A stretch of DNA of 54,981 bases, taken from JAZLFH01 sp045615705 (lineage in GTDB: Bacteria > Bacillota > Clostridia > UMGS1883). The position numbers were made by a program, and so were the translations under genes. Below are positions 30,767-39,106 of the stretch, one piece after another; the stretch's first letter is position 1, and every line of letters starts with the position of its first letter. The stretch lies in NCBI GenBank assembly GCA_045615705.1, contig JAZLFH010000053.1, positions 1 to 54,981 on the forward strand. The letters run 5' to 3'. The notes under the pieces are model-generated. The model saw only the letters and a program-made list of their open reading frames with translations, had not been told where the DNA came from and made no database searches.

Positions 30767-32821
30767 TTATTCTTCCTCAATTTTCGCACTTTCTATAACC
30801 TTTTGGGCTATATTTGCCGGTGCATCTTCGTATCTTTCAAAACTGAGTTCAAATTTTCCTCGTGCCTGCGTCATGGAACGAAGGTCTGTTGCATATTTTG
30901 TCATTTCCGCCATCGGAACTTCCGCTACAACTTCCGTTATGCCCTTTCCTATCGGATTTGTTCCGAGCATTCTGCCTCTACGCTTACTGATATCGCCCAT
31001 AATGTCGCCCATGCTCTGGTCGGGAACTTTTACAGTCAATTTCCCTATCGGCTCTAAAAGTACGGGGTTTGCTTGTTTCAAGCCCTCTTTATAAGCAAGC
31101 GAAGCCGCAACCTTAAACGCCATTTCGGAAGAATCTACCGGGTGGTACGACCCGTCAACAAGACACGCTTTGAGTCCCACAACGGGGTAACCTGCCAAAA
31201 CGCCCTTGCCTATGCATTCCCTAAGTCCTTTTTCTACCGCCGGGAAGAAGTTTTTAGGTACTGCACCGCCGAATATCTTTTCTTCAAATATCAAGTCCGT
31301 ACCGTCATGCGGAGAGAACTCTATCCAAACATCACCAAACTGTCCGTGTCCGCCCGACTGTTTCTTGTGTCTGCCCTGTACTTTGACTGTTTTTCTGATT
31401 GCTTCACGATACGCAACCTTAGGCTCCACAAGGTCAACGGAAACGCCGAACTTTGTCAAAAGTTTGCTCGTAATAACATCAATATGAAGTTCTCCGATAC
31501 CGGATATTATCATCTGATGAGTTTCTGTGTTATTTTCCACCTTAAATGTCGGGTCTTCTTCAACAAGTTTATTAAGACCTGTTCCTATCTTTTCTTCATC
31601 GCCTTTTGCTTTCGGAAGTATTGCAAGGGACATATTGGGCTTAGGGAAATTCATCTTTTCAAGCACTACTTTTCTTGAACTGTCGCAAAGTGTATCTCCC
31701 GTTGCGGAAACCATAAGTTTTGTAACAACGCCTATATCTCCCGCACCGATTTGAGAAGTTTCAATCTGTTTCTTTCCACGGAGAATATAAAGTTTTCCTA
31801 TCTTTTCGTTTGCTTCCTTGCTTGCGTTATAAACAGTGCTGTCTGCTTTCATTATTCCGGAAAAAACTCTAAACAAAGACATTTTTCCGACATAAGGATC
31901 GGCAACAGTCTTAAAAATCATTGCACAAAGCGGTGCAGATTCATCACAGACAATTTCAGTATCTCCTGCCATTTCGTTGTTTGCATCGGCAGCTGACGGA
32001 AAATACTTGCAAAGTCCGTTCATAAGCGGCATAACACCCGCACAAGTTAAGGCACAGCCACAGTAAACAGGAGAAATTTCTCCCGCCTTTACACCACTTT
32101 TTACAGCCTTAGAAAGTTCATCGTCATTGATTTCTTCCCCGGCAAAGTATTTTTCCATAAGTGCTTCGTCAGTTTCAACCGCCGCCTCAATAAGTGCCTG
32201 ACGATAGATTTCAATTTCACTTTCCATATATGACGGGATTTCGCCTTCCGTGTCTGTTTCGCCACTAATCATATACGCTTTATTATCAACAATATCAACA
32301 AATCCCAAAAGTTTTCCGCCATCTTTAATCGGCACTCTAAACGGTGCTATGCTGGTCCCGAATTTATCTTTAAGAGAGGTTAAAACCGTACTGAAATTTG
32401 CATTTTCATCGTCCATTGCGTTTACGAAAAATATTTTCGGTATATTTCTCTCGCTCGCATATTCCCAAGCATTTTCCGTACCGACTTGCACACCGCTTCT
32501 GCCGTGAACCACTATGACCGCTCCGTCAGCCACTCTAACTCCCTGAACCACTTCACCCGCAAAATCAAAATATCCGGGTGTATCAATAAGATTTATCTTA
32601 TTATCTTTCCACTCAAACGGTGCGATAGAAGTATTTATGGAAATCTTTCTCTTAATCTCCTCTGGGTCATAATCCAAAACGCTCGTTCCGTCAGCGACTT
32701 TCCCAAGTCTGTCGGACGCATTCGCCAAATGAAGCATCGCTTCCGCAAGCGATGTCTTACCTGCCCCTCCATGTGATAAAAGTACGACATTGTGAATTTT
32801 GTCAGCAGTGTACTTGTTCAT
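30767..32821 (-). CDS. Elongation factor G-like GTPase (EF-G paralogue)
   Basis: A 684-residue translational GTPase with all EF-G domains: G1 SHGGAGKTS (16-24), G3 DTPGYFDF (80-87), then domains II-V (GAGDIGVVTKL, ISGIGELHIDV, GGHGQFGDVWIEF, GRMLGTNPIGKG). G4, normally NKMD, reads N134-A-M-D137, losing the lysine that packs against the guanine. This and the lack of str-operon neighbours point to a second, EF-G2-like copy and not the main fusA. Members of such groups act in ribosome recycling or in stress. The start at 32,821 has GAGGAGG 6 nt upstream; an ATG at 32,836 overlaps the RBS region. Confidence 0.9.
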   Translation of the reverse strand: MNKYTADKIHNVVLLSHGGAGKTSLAEAMLHLANASDRLGKVADGTSVLDYDPEEIKRKISINTSIAPFEWKDNKINLIDTPGYFDFAGEVVQGVRVADGAVIVVHGRSGVQVGTENAWEYASERNIPKIFFVNAMDDENANFSTVLTSLKDKFGTSIAPFRVPIKDGGKLLGFVDIVDNKAYMISGETDTEGEIPSYMESEIEIYRQALIEAAVETDEALMEKYFAGEEINDDELSKAVKSGVKAGEISPVYCGCALTCAGVMPLMNGLCKYFPSAADANNEMAGDTEIVCDESAPLCAMIFKTVADPYVGKMSLFRVFSGIMKADSTVYNASKEANEKIGKLYILRGKKQIETSQIGAGDIGVVTKLMVSATGDTLCDSSRKVVLEKMNFPKPNMSLAILPKAKGDEEKIGTGLNKLVEEDPTFKVENNTETHQMIISGIGELHIDVITSKLLTKFGVSVDLVEPKVAYREAIRKTVKVQGRHKKQSGGHGQFGDVWIEFSPHDGTDLIFEEKIFGGAVPKNFFPAVEKGLRECIGKGVLAGYPVVGLKACLVDGSYHPVDSSEMAFKVAASLAYKEGLKQANPVLLEPIGKLTVKVPDQSMGDIMGDISKRRGRMLGTNPIGKGITEVVAEVPMAEMTKYATDLRSMTQARGKFELSFERYEDAPANIAQKVIESAKIEEE

Positions 32822-32960
32822 TTTAATCCTCCTCACTACTAATATTAATATAGGTACACCATTTAGATTTATAATAGCACATATTGTGTTTTGTAGAAAG
32901 AGTAAAAATATTACAATTATTTAATTGACTTTTTATGCATAATATACAAATTTTATCATA

Positions 32961-32989
32961 TTGCATGCGATAACCTTTTGTGATATAAT
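32961..32989 (+). promoter_or_regulatory. Sigma-A promoter of the SLH-protein gene
   Basis: TTGCAT, 17 nt, TATAAT, 22 nt before the start. Confidence 0.75.
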
Positions 32990-33011
32990 TTTTTTAATTG
33001 GAGGAATCAAT

Positions 33012-34517
33012 ATGAAAAAGTTTTTATCAATTCTAATTACGGCAATTTTCTTGGTATCTCTTTGTGCATTCCCCGCATTGGCATCGGAAAACGATTTGTT
33101 TGAGTTTTTTATGAACGGTTTTTACTCTCCTCAAACGCAGGAAGACTTAATCAATCTTATGTGTGTCAACAACTATCAAAAGAGCGGAAATGTAGTTAAA
33201 AATCCCGCTGATTTTACGGATGACGAACTTTCCTTACTTGAAAGAATTTGCAGTGATGACGATATAATTGTTGATGAAATCATGCCTTGCTTGTTCGGTC
33301 TTTACGACTTTTCGCAAAGTGCTTCACAATCTTCGGTAGATATGGTTTTAAGCCATGCAATGACAGGGAATCCGGGAATATGTGATGAATACGGTTTTAA
33401 TTATGTTCTTGATAAATACCCCGGATTTAACGGTTTTCTTAAAGACAGGTGTTTTGGACTTTATTGGTTTATGAGTGCTCTTTCCTTTATTAATGAGGTA
33501 TATGTAGTAAATAACGGTGAACCTATAATTCTCGTTACTCTTGATGAAAACTGGGCAGTTTTATTAAACAAAAACCTTGATTCCGTTGCTTCGGCAAGTC
33601 TTGGCTTGTTCTATGAAGAAAACGAAAGTGCTATGCAGGAATTTTTGGTCGTTCTTGAGGATTTTGTAGGCTTTATGAATCGCCCTGAAAACGAGCATGA
33701 AAAAACTTCATTCGTAATGATGCTTGATGAAAAGTCAATCGCAGGATTTATTGAAGTTCCCGAAGATTACTTTGGAGATAACGACGAAACCGAAGGCGAA
33801 GGCGAAAATGAAGGCGAAAACGAAGGCGGCGAGTCTGAGGGAGGAACTTCATCTTCCGATTCAAAAGGCGGTCAATCAGTAAACCTTGGCGGAGGAAGAG
33901 GAAACGATTCATCTTCAAACACAAACGATACCGACAACAATACAAATGACAATACAGAGCCTGTTACATCTGTATTTAACTTTACCGATCTTCCTTCTTC
34001 ACATTGGGCAATTCTTTATGTTCAGCGTCTTGTAAGTGCGGGAATTCTCTCGGGTATGAGCCCGACTGTTTTTGCCCCCGATAACAACATCACAAGAGAG
34101 CAATTTGTCAAAATTATTGTTGAGTCGCTCGGCGTATATGATAACACCGCCGTATGCAACTTTGATGATGTTCCCAAAAATGCTTGGTACTACGGATATG
34201 TCGCAAGTGCTGTTAAACTCGGTATTGTAAACGGTATATCCGACAGTGAATTCGGAAGTGGCAAAAACATAACTCGTGAAGATATGGCAGTGCTTTTAGA
34301 CAGAGCAAGCGGAATTTCTGACAAATTTACAATCAGAGAAACTTCTGAAGAAAAGAGTTTTTCTGACGAAGGTTTAATTTCGGATTATGCAAAAGACAGT
34401 GTTAAGAAATTTGTAAAAGGCGGAATAATCAGCGGATATGACAACGGAACATTCGGACCTAAAAATTTCGCTACCAGAGCGGAAGCGGCTAAGATGATAT
34501 TCATGCTTCTTTACTGA
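33012..34517 (+). CDS. Exported protein with three C-terminal SLH domains
   Basis: A 501-residue protein. The start at 33,012 (TTGGAGG RBS) gives a signal peptide MKKFLSILITAIFLVSLCAF with cleavage near PALASEN. Residues 25-255 form a helical domain of unknown function. A low-complexity linker of Glu, Gly, Ser, Asn and Asp follows (EGEGENEGENEGGESEGG and on, about 258-320). Three S-layer homology repeats close the protein (FTDLPSSHWAILYVQRLVSA; FDDVPKNAWYYGYVASAV; FSDEGLISDYAKDSVKKFV), each with the GI(L/V)xGxxxxxF pattern and TRE/TRA motif. It should be held non-covalently to pyruvylated cell-wall polymer. The 108 nt after the stop hold no gene and end in a terminator. Confidence 0.92.
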   Translation: MKKFLSILITAIFLVSLCAFPALASENDLFEFFMNGFYSPQTQEDLINLMCVNNYQKSGNVVKNPADFTDDELSLLERICSDDDIIVDEIMPCLFGLYDFSQSASQSSVDMVLSHAMTGNPGICDEYGFNYVLDKYPGFNGFLKDRCFGLYWFMSALSFINEVYVVNNGEPIILVTLDENWAVLLNKNLDSVASASLGLFYEENESAMQEFLVVLEDFVGFMNRPENEHEKTSFVMMLDEKSIAGFIEVPEDYFGDNDETEGEGENEGENEGGESEGGTSSSDSKGGQSVNLGGGRGNDSSSNTNDTDNNTNDNTEPVTSVFNFTDLPSSHWAILYVQRLVSAGILSGMSPTVFAPDNNITREQFVKIIVESLGVYDNTAVCNFDDVPKNAWYYGYVASAVKLGIVNGISDSEFGSGKNITREDMAVLLDRASGISDKFTIRETSEEKSFSDEGLISDYAKDSVKKFVKGGIISGYDNGTFGPKNFATRAEAAKMIFMLLY

Positions 34518-34625
34518 TGGACTTAAAAAATAGTGCAGAAGTTAAACTGAACCCGAAGGCATACGCAAGCACTCCGAGAGGCGAAGTTTGACGGTAGCCT
34601 CATAGAGTATCTTTCCTTAGGGCAA

Positions 34626-34663
34626 ATAAAAATCAGATGACCTTTTGGTCATCTGATTTTTAT
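34626..34663. terminator. Bidirectional terminator between convergent genes
   Basis: Perfect 17-bp stem, ATAAAAATCAGATGACC with GGTCATCTGATTTTTAT, tetraloop TTTT. Confidence 0.92.
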
Positions 34664-35931
34664 TTTGAAAGTTTTGATACAACTTCCATTACATCTCTTC
34701 GTTTTAGGTTTTTTATAGTTTTAATAGGGGTTTCAAGATTAATTTCCTTTTCCTCCGAAAGTCTGTAAACAGACTCTCCGGAAATTCCGCCTTTTAAGAT
34801 TAGTCCGTTATCTGCGGCATAATCTCTGGCTGTTTTTACCATTGCGTTATATGAAAGATGTTCTTTTACCTTAAACAAATCCGGCTCTGTACACATTATG
34901 TAAAACTCGTCATCGCTAATGTATCTGTCGGGTTGGAAAGTGTTATTTTGATATCCTATTGTGTGCTTCTTTTCCAAAAGGTTTTTCACATACGGTAAAA
35001 ACTCATCATCTTCTTTAACATCTTCAAACGGCATCCTTCGTAAAAGTTCCGAAACAGACACGATTTCGTATCCTGCATTTTTTAAAAGTTTTAACTGTGG
35101 TTCTAACGCATCTGCAATCGGCGTTCTAAGATTCATGTTGCAACCGTCTTTTTGAAAAATTATCTGTCCGTTTAAAGAGTTCTCGTCTTCAACGAGTGCC
35201 TTTTCCATAGGTCTTATCATATCGCTTACTTCATCATTGTAATCATTCAGTCCTTGCCAACCTCTGCCGTCAAAACTTGCCGCCATATAATTGTATCCCA
35301 TTATTCTGTATGCATCATAACTGCTCGCTCCACCTTTAATTCTGTCTATATAGTGTGGCGGACGAGAAAGTGTCATTTTATAATTGAAATTATCCTCCAT
35401 AAACTTATGAAGCATATTTAAATCGTTTACTACATCGGATAATGAGTCTTGGCAAATCCTTTTTCCGTATATTGCACGCATTTTGCCGAAAAGCCTGTGT
35501 GTATACGAATGGTTTGTAATTTCATTTCCTGCATCAAGAAGCATTTTAACCAATTCTTTTTGATTTACCGCACCTGCTTTTTTATCTTCGTTAAATTTGG
35601 GATAGTGGTCAAAATGCACTCCGCTCCATGTAAAATCGCCCGCTCTTCCTTCTTTGTCGGGATAATTATTTTCGGTAGTGCCTATAATATCAAAACTGGC
35701 GTAAGAATTGTACTCTTTTAAAATGTCGCATAAAATCTTTGTCAAGCCCTCGCTTTTATTTGTCGCAAGCATTGCACTCGGGCCGTCATCAAAGGTCATC
35801 GCACACACTCTTTTATTTAACGGTGCAACTCTTTCTATTCTTCTTACCGCAGAAAGATGCTCTCCCGCTCTTTTCCTTTTGTATGCTTTAATTTTTCCGT
35901 TGATTTTTCGTGCCGTATTGTAAACAGTCAT
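34660..35931 (-). CDS. Polysaccharide deacetylase family protein with SLH-like C-terminal region
   Basis: A 423-residue protein. The NodB domain (about 40-300) begins with AMTFDDGPSAM, whose DD would bind metal, followed by the zinc-ligand motif NHSYTH near 140 and LSRPPHY near 190. These remove acetyl groups from peptidoglycan or polysaccharide. The C-terminal region contains one weak SLH-like unit (EFLPYVKNLLEKKHTIGYQN, then NTFQPDRYISDDEF). There is no signal peptide: the N-terminus MTVYNTARKINGKIKAYKRK is strongly basic and not hydrophobic. An enzyme of this kind is expected outside, so this is odd. The start at 35,931 (GAAGGTG RBS) overlaps the upstream gene by 4 nt. Confidence 0.85.
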   Translation of the reverse strand: MTVYNTARKINGKIKAYKRKRAGEHLSAVRRIERVAPLNKRVCAMTFDDGPSAMLATNKSEGLTKILCDILKEYNSYASFDIIGTTENNYPDKEGRAGDFTWSGVHFDHYPKFNEDKKAGAVNQKELVKMLLDAGNEITNHSYTHRLFGKMRAIYGKRICQDSLSDVVNDLNMLHKFMEDNFNYKMTLSRPPHYIDRIKGGASSYDAYRIMGYNYMAASFDGRGWQGLNDYNDEVSDMIRPMEKALVEDENSLNGQIIFQKDGCNMNLRTPIADALEPQLKLLKNAGYEIVSVSELLRRMPFEDVKEDDEFLPYVKNLLEKKHTIGYQNNTFQPDRYISDDEFYIMCTEPDLFKVKEHLSYNAMVKTARDYAADNGLILKGGISGESVYRLSEEKEINLETPIKTIKNLKRRDVMEVVSKLSK

Positions 35932-36464
35932 ATTACACCTTCTTTTTTGAAAAAGCACTCATAAAGTCCAATAGCCGCTATTCCGCCTATCAGTGCCGTT
36001 ACAATTTGGGGAATATTAAACAATACACTTGTACTTTCGATAAACCCCGGATTATTACGGCAAAGCATTTTTAAAATTCCCATTCCGCCGTAAAACATTA
36101 CCATCCATTTTGCAACTGCCGATGTTACAAGTGCTAAATATTTATTGTATTTTTGAAGATAATAGTAAAAACAGATATATACCACATTTCCTGCCACAAC
36201 TATCGGAATTAGTGAAATTGACACTAAATTTCCCTCAAAATACGCCAATACGGGAGTTATAATTCCTATATAAACCGCTGTGGACTTACCGTCTGCCATT
36301 GCTGACAAAAGTATAGTTAAGTTAACCAAAGAACCCACAGCATAAATTACGACATACGGAAGACTTTCGATTTTGGGGATAAGTACAAGGGATTGAAAAA
36401 CAATCGCCGCAAGCAAAAATATTGCCGTTTTTGTCAGTTTTTTTATATTCAAATCAATCACCAC
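35928..36464 (-). CDS. Membrane protein resembling an ECF transporter substrate-binding (S) component
   Basis: A 178-residue protein with about six membrane helices (residues 9-28, 34-54, 61-78, 81-100, 110-130, 150-170). It has the size and topology of ECF S components, including a first helix with small residues and a loop LAYFEGNLVSISLIPIVVAG that is typical of the vitamin-uptake S family. The substrate is unknown. It overlaps the deacetylase gene by 4 nt and is divergent from the YetF-like gene, sharing a 43-nt intergenic region. Confidence 0.65.
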   Translation of the reverse strand: MVIDLNIKKLTKTAIFLLAAIVFQSLVLIPKIESLPYVVIYAVGSLVNLTILLSAMADGKSTAVYIGIITPVLAYFEGNLVSISLIPIVVAGNVVYICFYYYLQKYNKYLALVTSAVAKWMVMFYGGMGILKMLCRNNPGFIESTSVLFNIPQIVTALIGGIAAIGLYECFFKKEGVI

Positions 36465-36507
36465 ATTTAATTATATTACTTAATAATCTTTTGTCAAGGA
36501 GGTTTGT

Positions 36508-37179
36508 ATGGCTCTTTTAATAATCCGCTCATTCATTCTGTATGTTACCGTAATTTTTGCTATGCGTCTTATGGGGAAAAGGCAACTCGGCGAACTCCAA
36601 CCCACCGAACTTGTAATTGCTTTTATGATTTCAGACTTGGCGTCTGTTCCCATGCAGAGCAAAGATATTTCACTTCTTGACGGTATTATTCCCATTTTTA
36701 CACTTGTAGTCAGTGAAATTATCTTTTCGTTTTTGATTATGAAAAGCCGGACTGTCAGAAAACTTTTTTCGGGCTCTCCCGAATCAATAATAAAAAACGG
36801 AAAAATTATTGAAAAGAACTTGGAACGGCTTAGAATTAACACCGATGACTTGCTGGAACAACTTCGTTTAAGCGGTTACTATGATTTAAATGAAATCCAC
36901 TCGGCAATGCTTGAAACAAACGGGCAGATAAGTATTATACCTAAAAGCACTTCCCGTCCGCTCACTCCAAACGATATGAATATCTCTCCCGATCAGGAAA
37001 AAGTGAGTTTTACCATAATTGCAGACGGCAAGATGCGAAAAAATAACCTTTCCGTGATAGGTGTTGATGAAAAGTGGGTTTATAAAACTTTGTCATCTTA
37101 TAACATTAAAGACATTAAGTCTGTTCTGTTGCTCGTGGCTGACGAGGACAAAAAAATATTTTTGCAAATAAGGGATTGA
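36508..37179 (+). CDS. DUF421/YetF family membrane protein
   Basis: A 223-residue protein with three N-terminal membrane helices (about 4-22, 30-50, 56-76), including the hallmark MRLMGKRQLGELQPTELV and SDLASVPM. A cytoplasmic YetF domain follows (SPESIIKNGKIIEKNLERLR, LRLSGYYDLNEIHSAMLETN, GQISIIPK). YetF paralogues include spore proteins of Bacillus; the biochemical role is unknown. RBS AAGGAGG is 6 nt upstream. The next gene (DUF4363) starts 2 nt after its stop, a pairing usual in Clostridia. Confidence 0.9.
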   Translation: MALLIIRSFILYVTVIFAMRLMGKRQLGELQPTELVIAFMISDLASVPMQSKDISLLDGIIPIFTLVVSEIIFSFLIMKSRTVRKLFSGSPESIIKNGKIIEKNLERLRINTDDLLEQLRLSGYYDLNEIHSAMLETNGQISIIPKSTSRPLTPNDMNISPDQEKVSFTIIADGKMRKNNLSVIGVDEKWVYKTLSSYNIKDIKSVLLLVADEDKKIFLQIRD

Positions 37180-37181
37180 TT

Positions 37182-37562
37182 ATGAAAAGTTTAATTTGTG
37201 CGTTTTTAATTATTGTATTACTGATTTCTTTTGCCGGATTTGAAAGATATTATTTAAAAAAAATATCCGATGAACTCACAGAAAAAGTTGATTCTGTTTA
37301 TGCTTCGGTAATTTTAAACGACTTTCAAAAGGCTCTTTATGATTTCAACGCTCTTAAAAGCCGTTGGGACAGACACTCAAAATTTCTTTTTATTGTTTCA
37401 TCGCACAGCGAAATTGACGATTACGAGGGAATGCTTAATGAACTTTTTAACTATATTCGTGATGAAGAAAAGGCGGAAGCAATGGCTCTTTGCTCCCACC
37501 TTAAAATGCAGACTGAACACATATATTTTAAAGGCAAAGTTAACATTGAAAACATTCTTTAA
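37182..37562 (+). CDS. DUF4363 family protein
   Basis: A 126-residue protein with a single N-terminal membrane anchor (MKSLICAFLIIVLLISFAGF) and a helical extracytoplasmic part (FQKALYDFNALKSRWDRHSK, FLFIVSSHSEIDDYEGMLNE). This matches DUF4363, which is nearly always beside a DUF421 gene in spore formers. The start is the ATG at 37,182; a TTG two codons earlier lies in the previous stop. The last 4 nt overlap, on the opposite strand, the end of sigG. Confidence 0.85.
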   Translation: MKSLICAFLIIVLLISFAGFERYYLKKISDELTEKVDSVYASVILNDFQKALYDFNALKSRWDRHSKFLFIVSSHSEIDDYEGMLNELFNYIRDEEKAEAMALCSHLKMQTEHIYFKGKVNIENIL

Positions 37563-38329
37563 ATGCTTGATCTCATGTGCATTAAAGCACTTTTTTCAAG
37601 TCTTGAAACCTGTGCCTGACTTATTCCCACTTCACTTGCCACTTCCATCTGAGTCTTGCCTGAAAAAAAGCGGAGTTTTAAAATACATCTTTCCTTTTCC
37701 GAAAGTTTATCAAGAGCGGTTTTGAGTGAAATGTGTTCAAGCCAGTTTTCGTCAATATTTTTTTCATCTTTTACCTGATCCATTACAAATACGGTATCTG
37801 CACCGTCATGATATATCGGTTCGTAAAGTGAAACGGGTTCTTGAATTGCGTCCAATGCAAAGCATACATCTTCTTTTTTAACATCAAGTTCTTTTGCTAT
37901 TTCTTCTATTGTTACTTCTCTGCCCTTTTCTCTCATCAGCCTTTCTCTTGCTCCTAATGCCTTGTATGCGATATCTCTCAGCGAGCGAGAAACTCTGACC
38001 GAGTTATTATCACGAAGATAACGGCGAATTTCACCTATTATCATCGGAACTGCATAGGTAGAAAACTGCACATTTTGGCTCAAATCAAAATTGTCTATCG
38101 CCTTGATAAGACCAATACACCCAACCTGAAATAAATCGTCCGCCTGTTCATTTCTGTTTGAAAATTTTCCTATTACACTTAAAACAAGCCTCAAATTTTT
38201 GCGAATAAACTCCTCCCTTGCATCTTTGTCGCCACTTTTGATTTTTACAAAAAGTTCGTCCTTCTCTTTTTTTGTCAGTGTGGGAAGCTTTGAAGTATTT
38301 ACACCGCATATTTCAACTTTGTTAATCAT
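37559..38329 (-). CDS. sigG: RNA polymerase sporulation sigma factor SigG
   Basis: A 256-residue late-forespore sigma factor. It is nearly motif-for-motif identical to the Bacillus protein: N-terminal NKVEICGVNTSKLP, region 2 NLRLVLSVIGKFSNR and DLFQVGCIGLIKAIDNFDLS, the FSTYAVPMIIGEIRRYLRDN stretch, RVSRSLRDIAYKAL, and region 4 GKTQMEVASEVGISQAQVSR. The start at 38,329 has ACGGAGG 6 nt upstream; ATGs further upstream lie in the intergenic region. It stands 63 nt after sigE with a candidate sigma-F promoter between them, as in other spore formers where sigG is also expressed from its own forespore promoter. Confidence 0.97.
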   Translation of the reverse strand: MINKVEICGVNTSKLPTLTKKEKDELFVKIKSGDKDAREEFIRKNLRLVLSVIGKFSNRNEQADDLFQVGCIGLIKAIDNFDLSQNVQFSTYAVPMIIGEIRRYLRDNNSVRVSRSLRDIAYKALGARERLMREKGREVTIEEIAKELDVKKEDVCFALDAIQEPVSLYEPIYHDGADTVFVMDQVKDEKNIDENWLEHISLKTALDKLSEKERCILKLRFFSGKTQMEVASEVGISQAQVSRLEKSALMHMRSSI

Positions 38330-38362
38330 AAAAAACCTCCGTAAAAAGAATTTCGTATAACA

Positions 38363-38391
38363 AATTCTTCCCACAAAGGTTTTTTTTATGC
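38363..38391 (-). promoter_or_regulatory. Candidate sigma-F-type promoter of sigG
   Basis: Minus strand GCATA (38,387-38,391), 14 nt, GGGAAGAATT (38,363-38,372), against the forespore consensus GYATA and GGnRAnAnTW. The spacer is slightly shorter than the usual 15-16 nt. The -35 begins 1 nt after the sigE stop. Confidence 0.45.
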
Positions 38392-38392
38392 T

Positions 38393-39106
38393 CTATTGAG
38401 CATTTTTTAATATATCTTTTTTAAGGCGGGATATTATTCTTTTTTCAAGTCTTGATATGTAACTTTGGCTTATTCCGAGCATATCGGCAACTTCTTTTTG
38501 TGTCTTTTCCCTGCCGCCGGACAGTCCAAACCTTAAATCCATAATCCGTTTTTCTCTTTTTGAAAGTTTTTTTATGGCATTAAAAAGTATTTCTATCTCT
38601 GCTTCCTTGTCAAGGTTTGAGTCAACTTCGGTATCGGAGCCCAAAATATCGCACAAAAGCAGTTCATTCCCGTCAATATCCGTGTTTAGCGGTTCGTCAA
38701 GCGAAATCTCTGTTTTTTTAGAACTGTTTTTCCTCAGATACATCAAAATTTCGTTTTCAATACAACGAGATGCGTATGTAGCAAGTTTGATGTTCTTTTC
38801 GGGCGAAAATGTGTTTACTGCTTTAATCAAACCGATAGTCCCGATGGAGATTAAGTCCTCCAAAAAAACTCCCGTATTTTCAAATTTTCTTGCTATGTAC
38901 ACCACAAGACGAAGGTTGTGTTCGATGAGTGTGCTTTTCGACTTTTCATCATCTATACTCTTGATATAAAACTCTTCATCTTCTTTTGAAAGCGGCGGCG
39001 GAAGTGTATCGCTTCCGCATATATAGTATATTCCTCTTTCAATTTTAAGTTTTTCAAAAAAGGCAACACATTTTAAAATTATACTTAGTTTTTTATCTTC
39101 TCGCAT
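38393..39106 (-). CDS. sigE: RNA polymerase sporulation sigma factor SigE (precursor)
   Basis: A 237-residue mother-cell sigma factor made as an inactive precursor. The N-terminal pro-region (about 26 residues, MREDKKLSIILKCVAFFEKL) precedes the conserved YYICGSDTLPPPLSKEDEE. Region 2 reads NLRLVVYIARKFENTGVFLE, DLISIGTIGLIKAVNTFSPE and LATYASRCIENEILMYLRKN; region 4 reads EKTQKEVADMLGISQSYISR. It is activated by SpoIIGA, encoded directly upstream, whose stop overlaps its start by 1 nt. Confidence 0.97.
   Translation of the reverse strand: MREDKKLSIILKCVAFFEKLKIERGIYYICGSDTLPPPLSKEDEEFYIKSIDDEKSKSTLIEHNLRLVVYIARKFENTGVFLEDLISIGTIGLIKAVNTFSPEKNIKLATYASRCIENEILMYLRKNSSKKTEISLDEPLNTDIDGNELLLCDILGSDTEVDSNLDKEAEIEILFNAIKKLSKREKRIMDLRFGLSGGREKTQKEVADMLGISQSYISRLEKRIISRLKKDILKNAQ

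Noticed and set aside
36480..36842. 120-residue leftward open frame
   Set aside because: Shadow of the YetF-like gene on the opposite strand.
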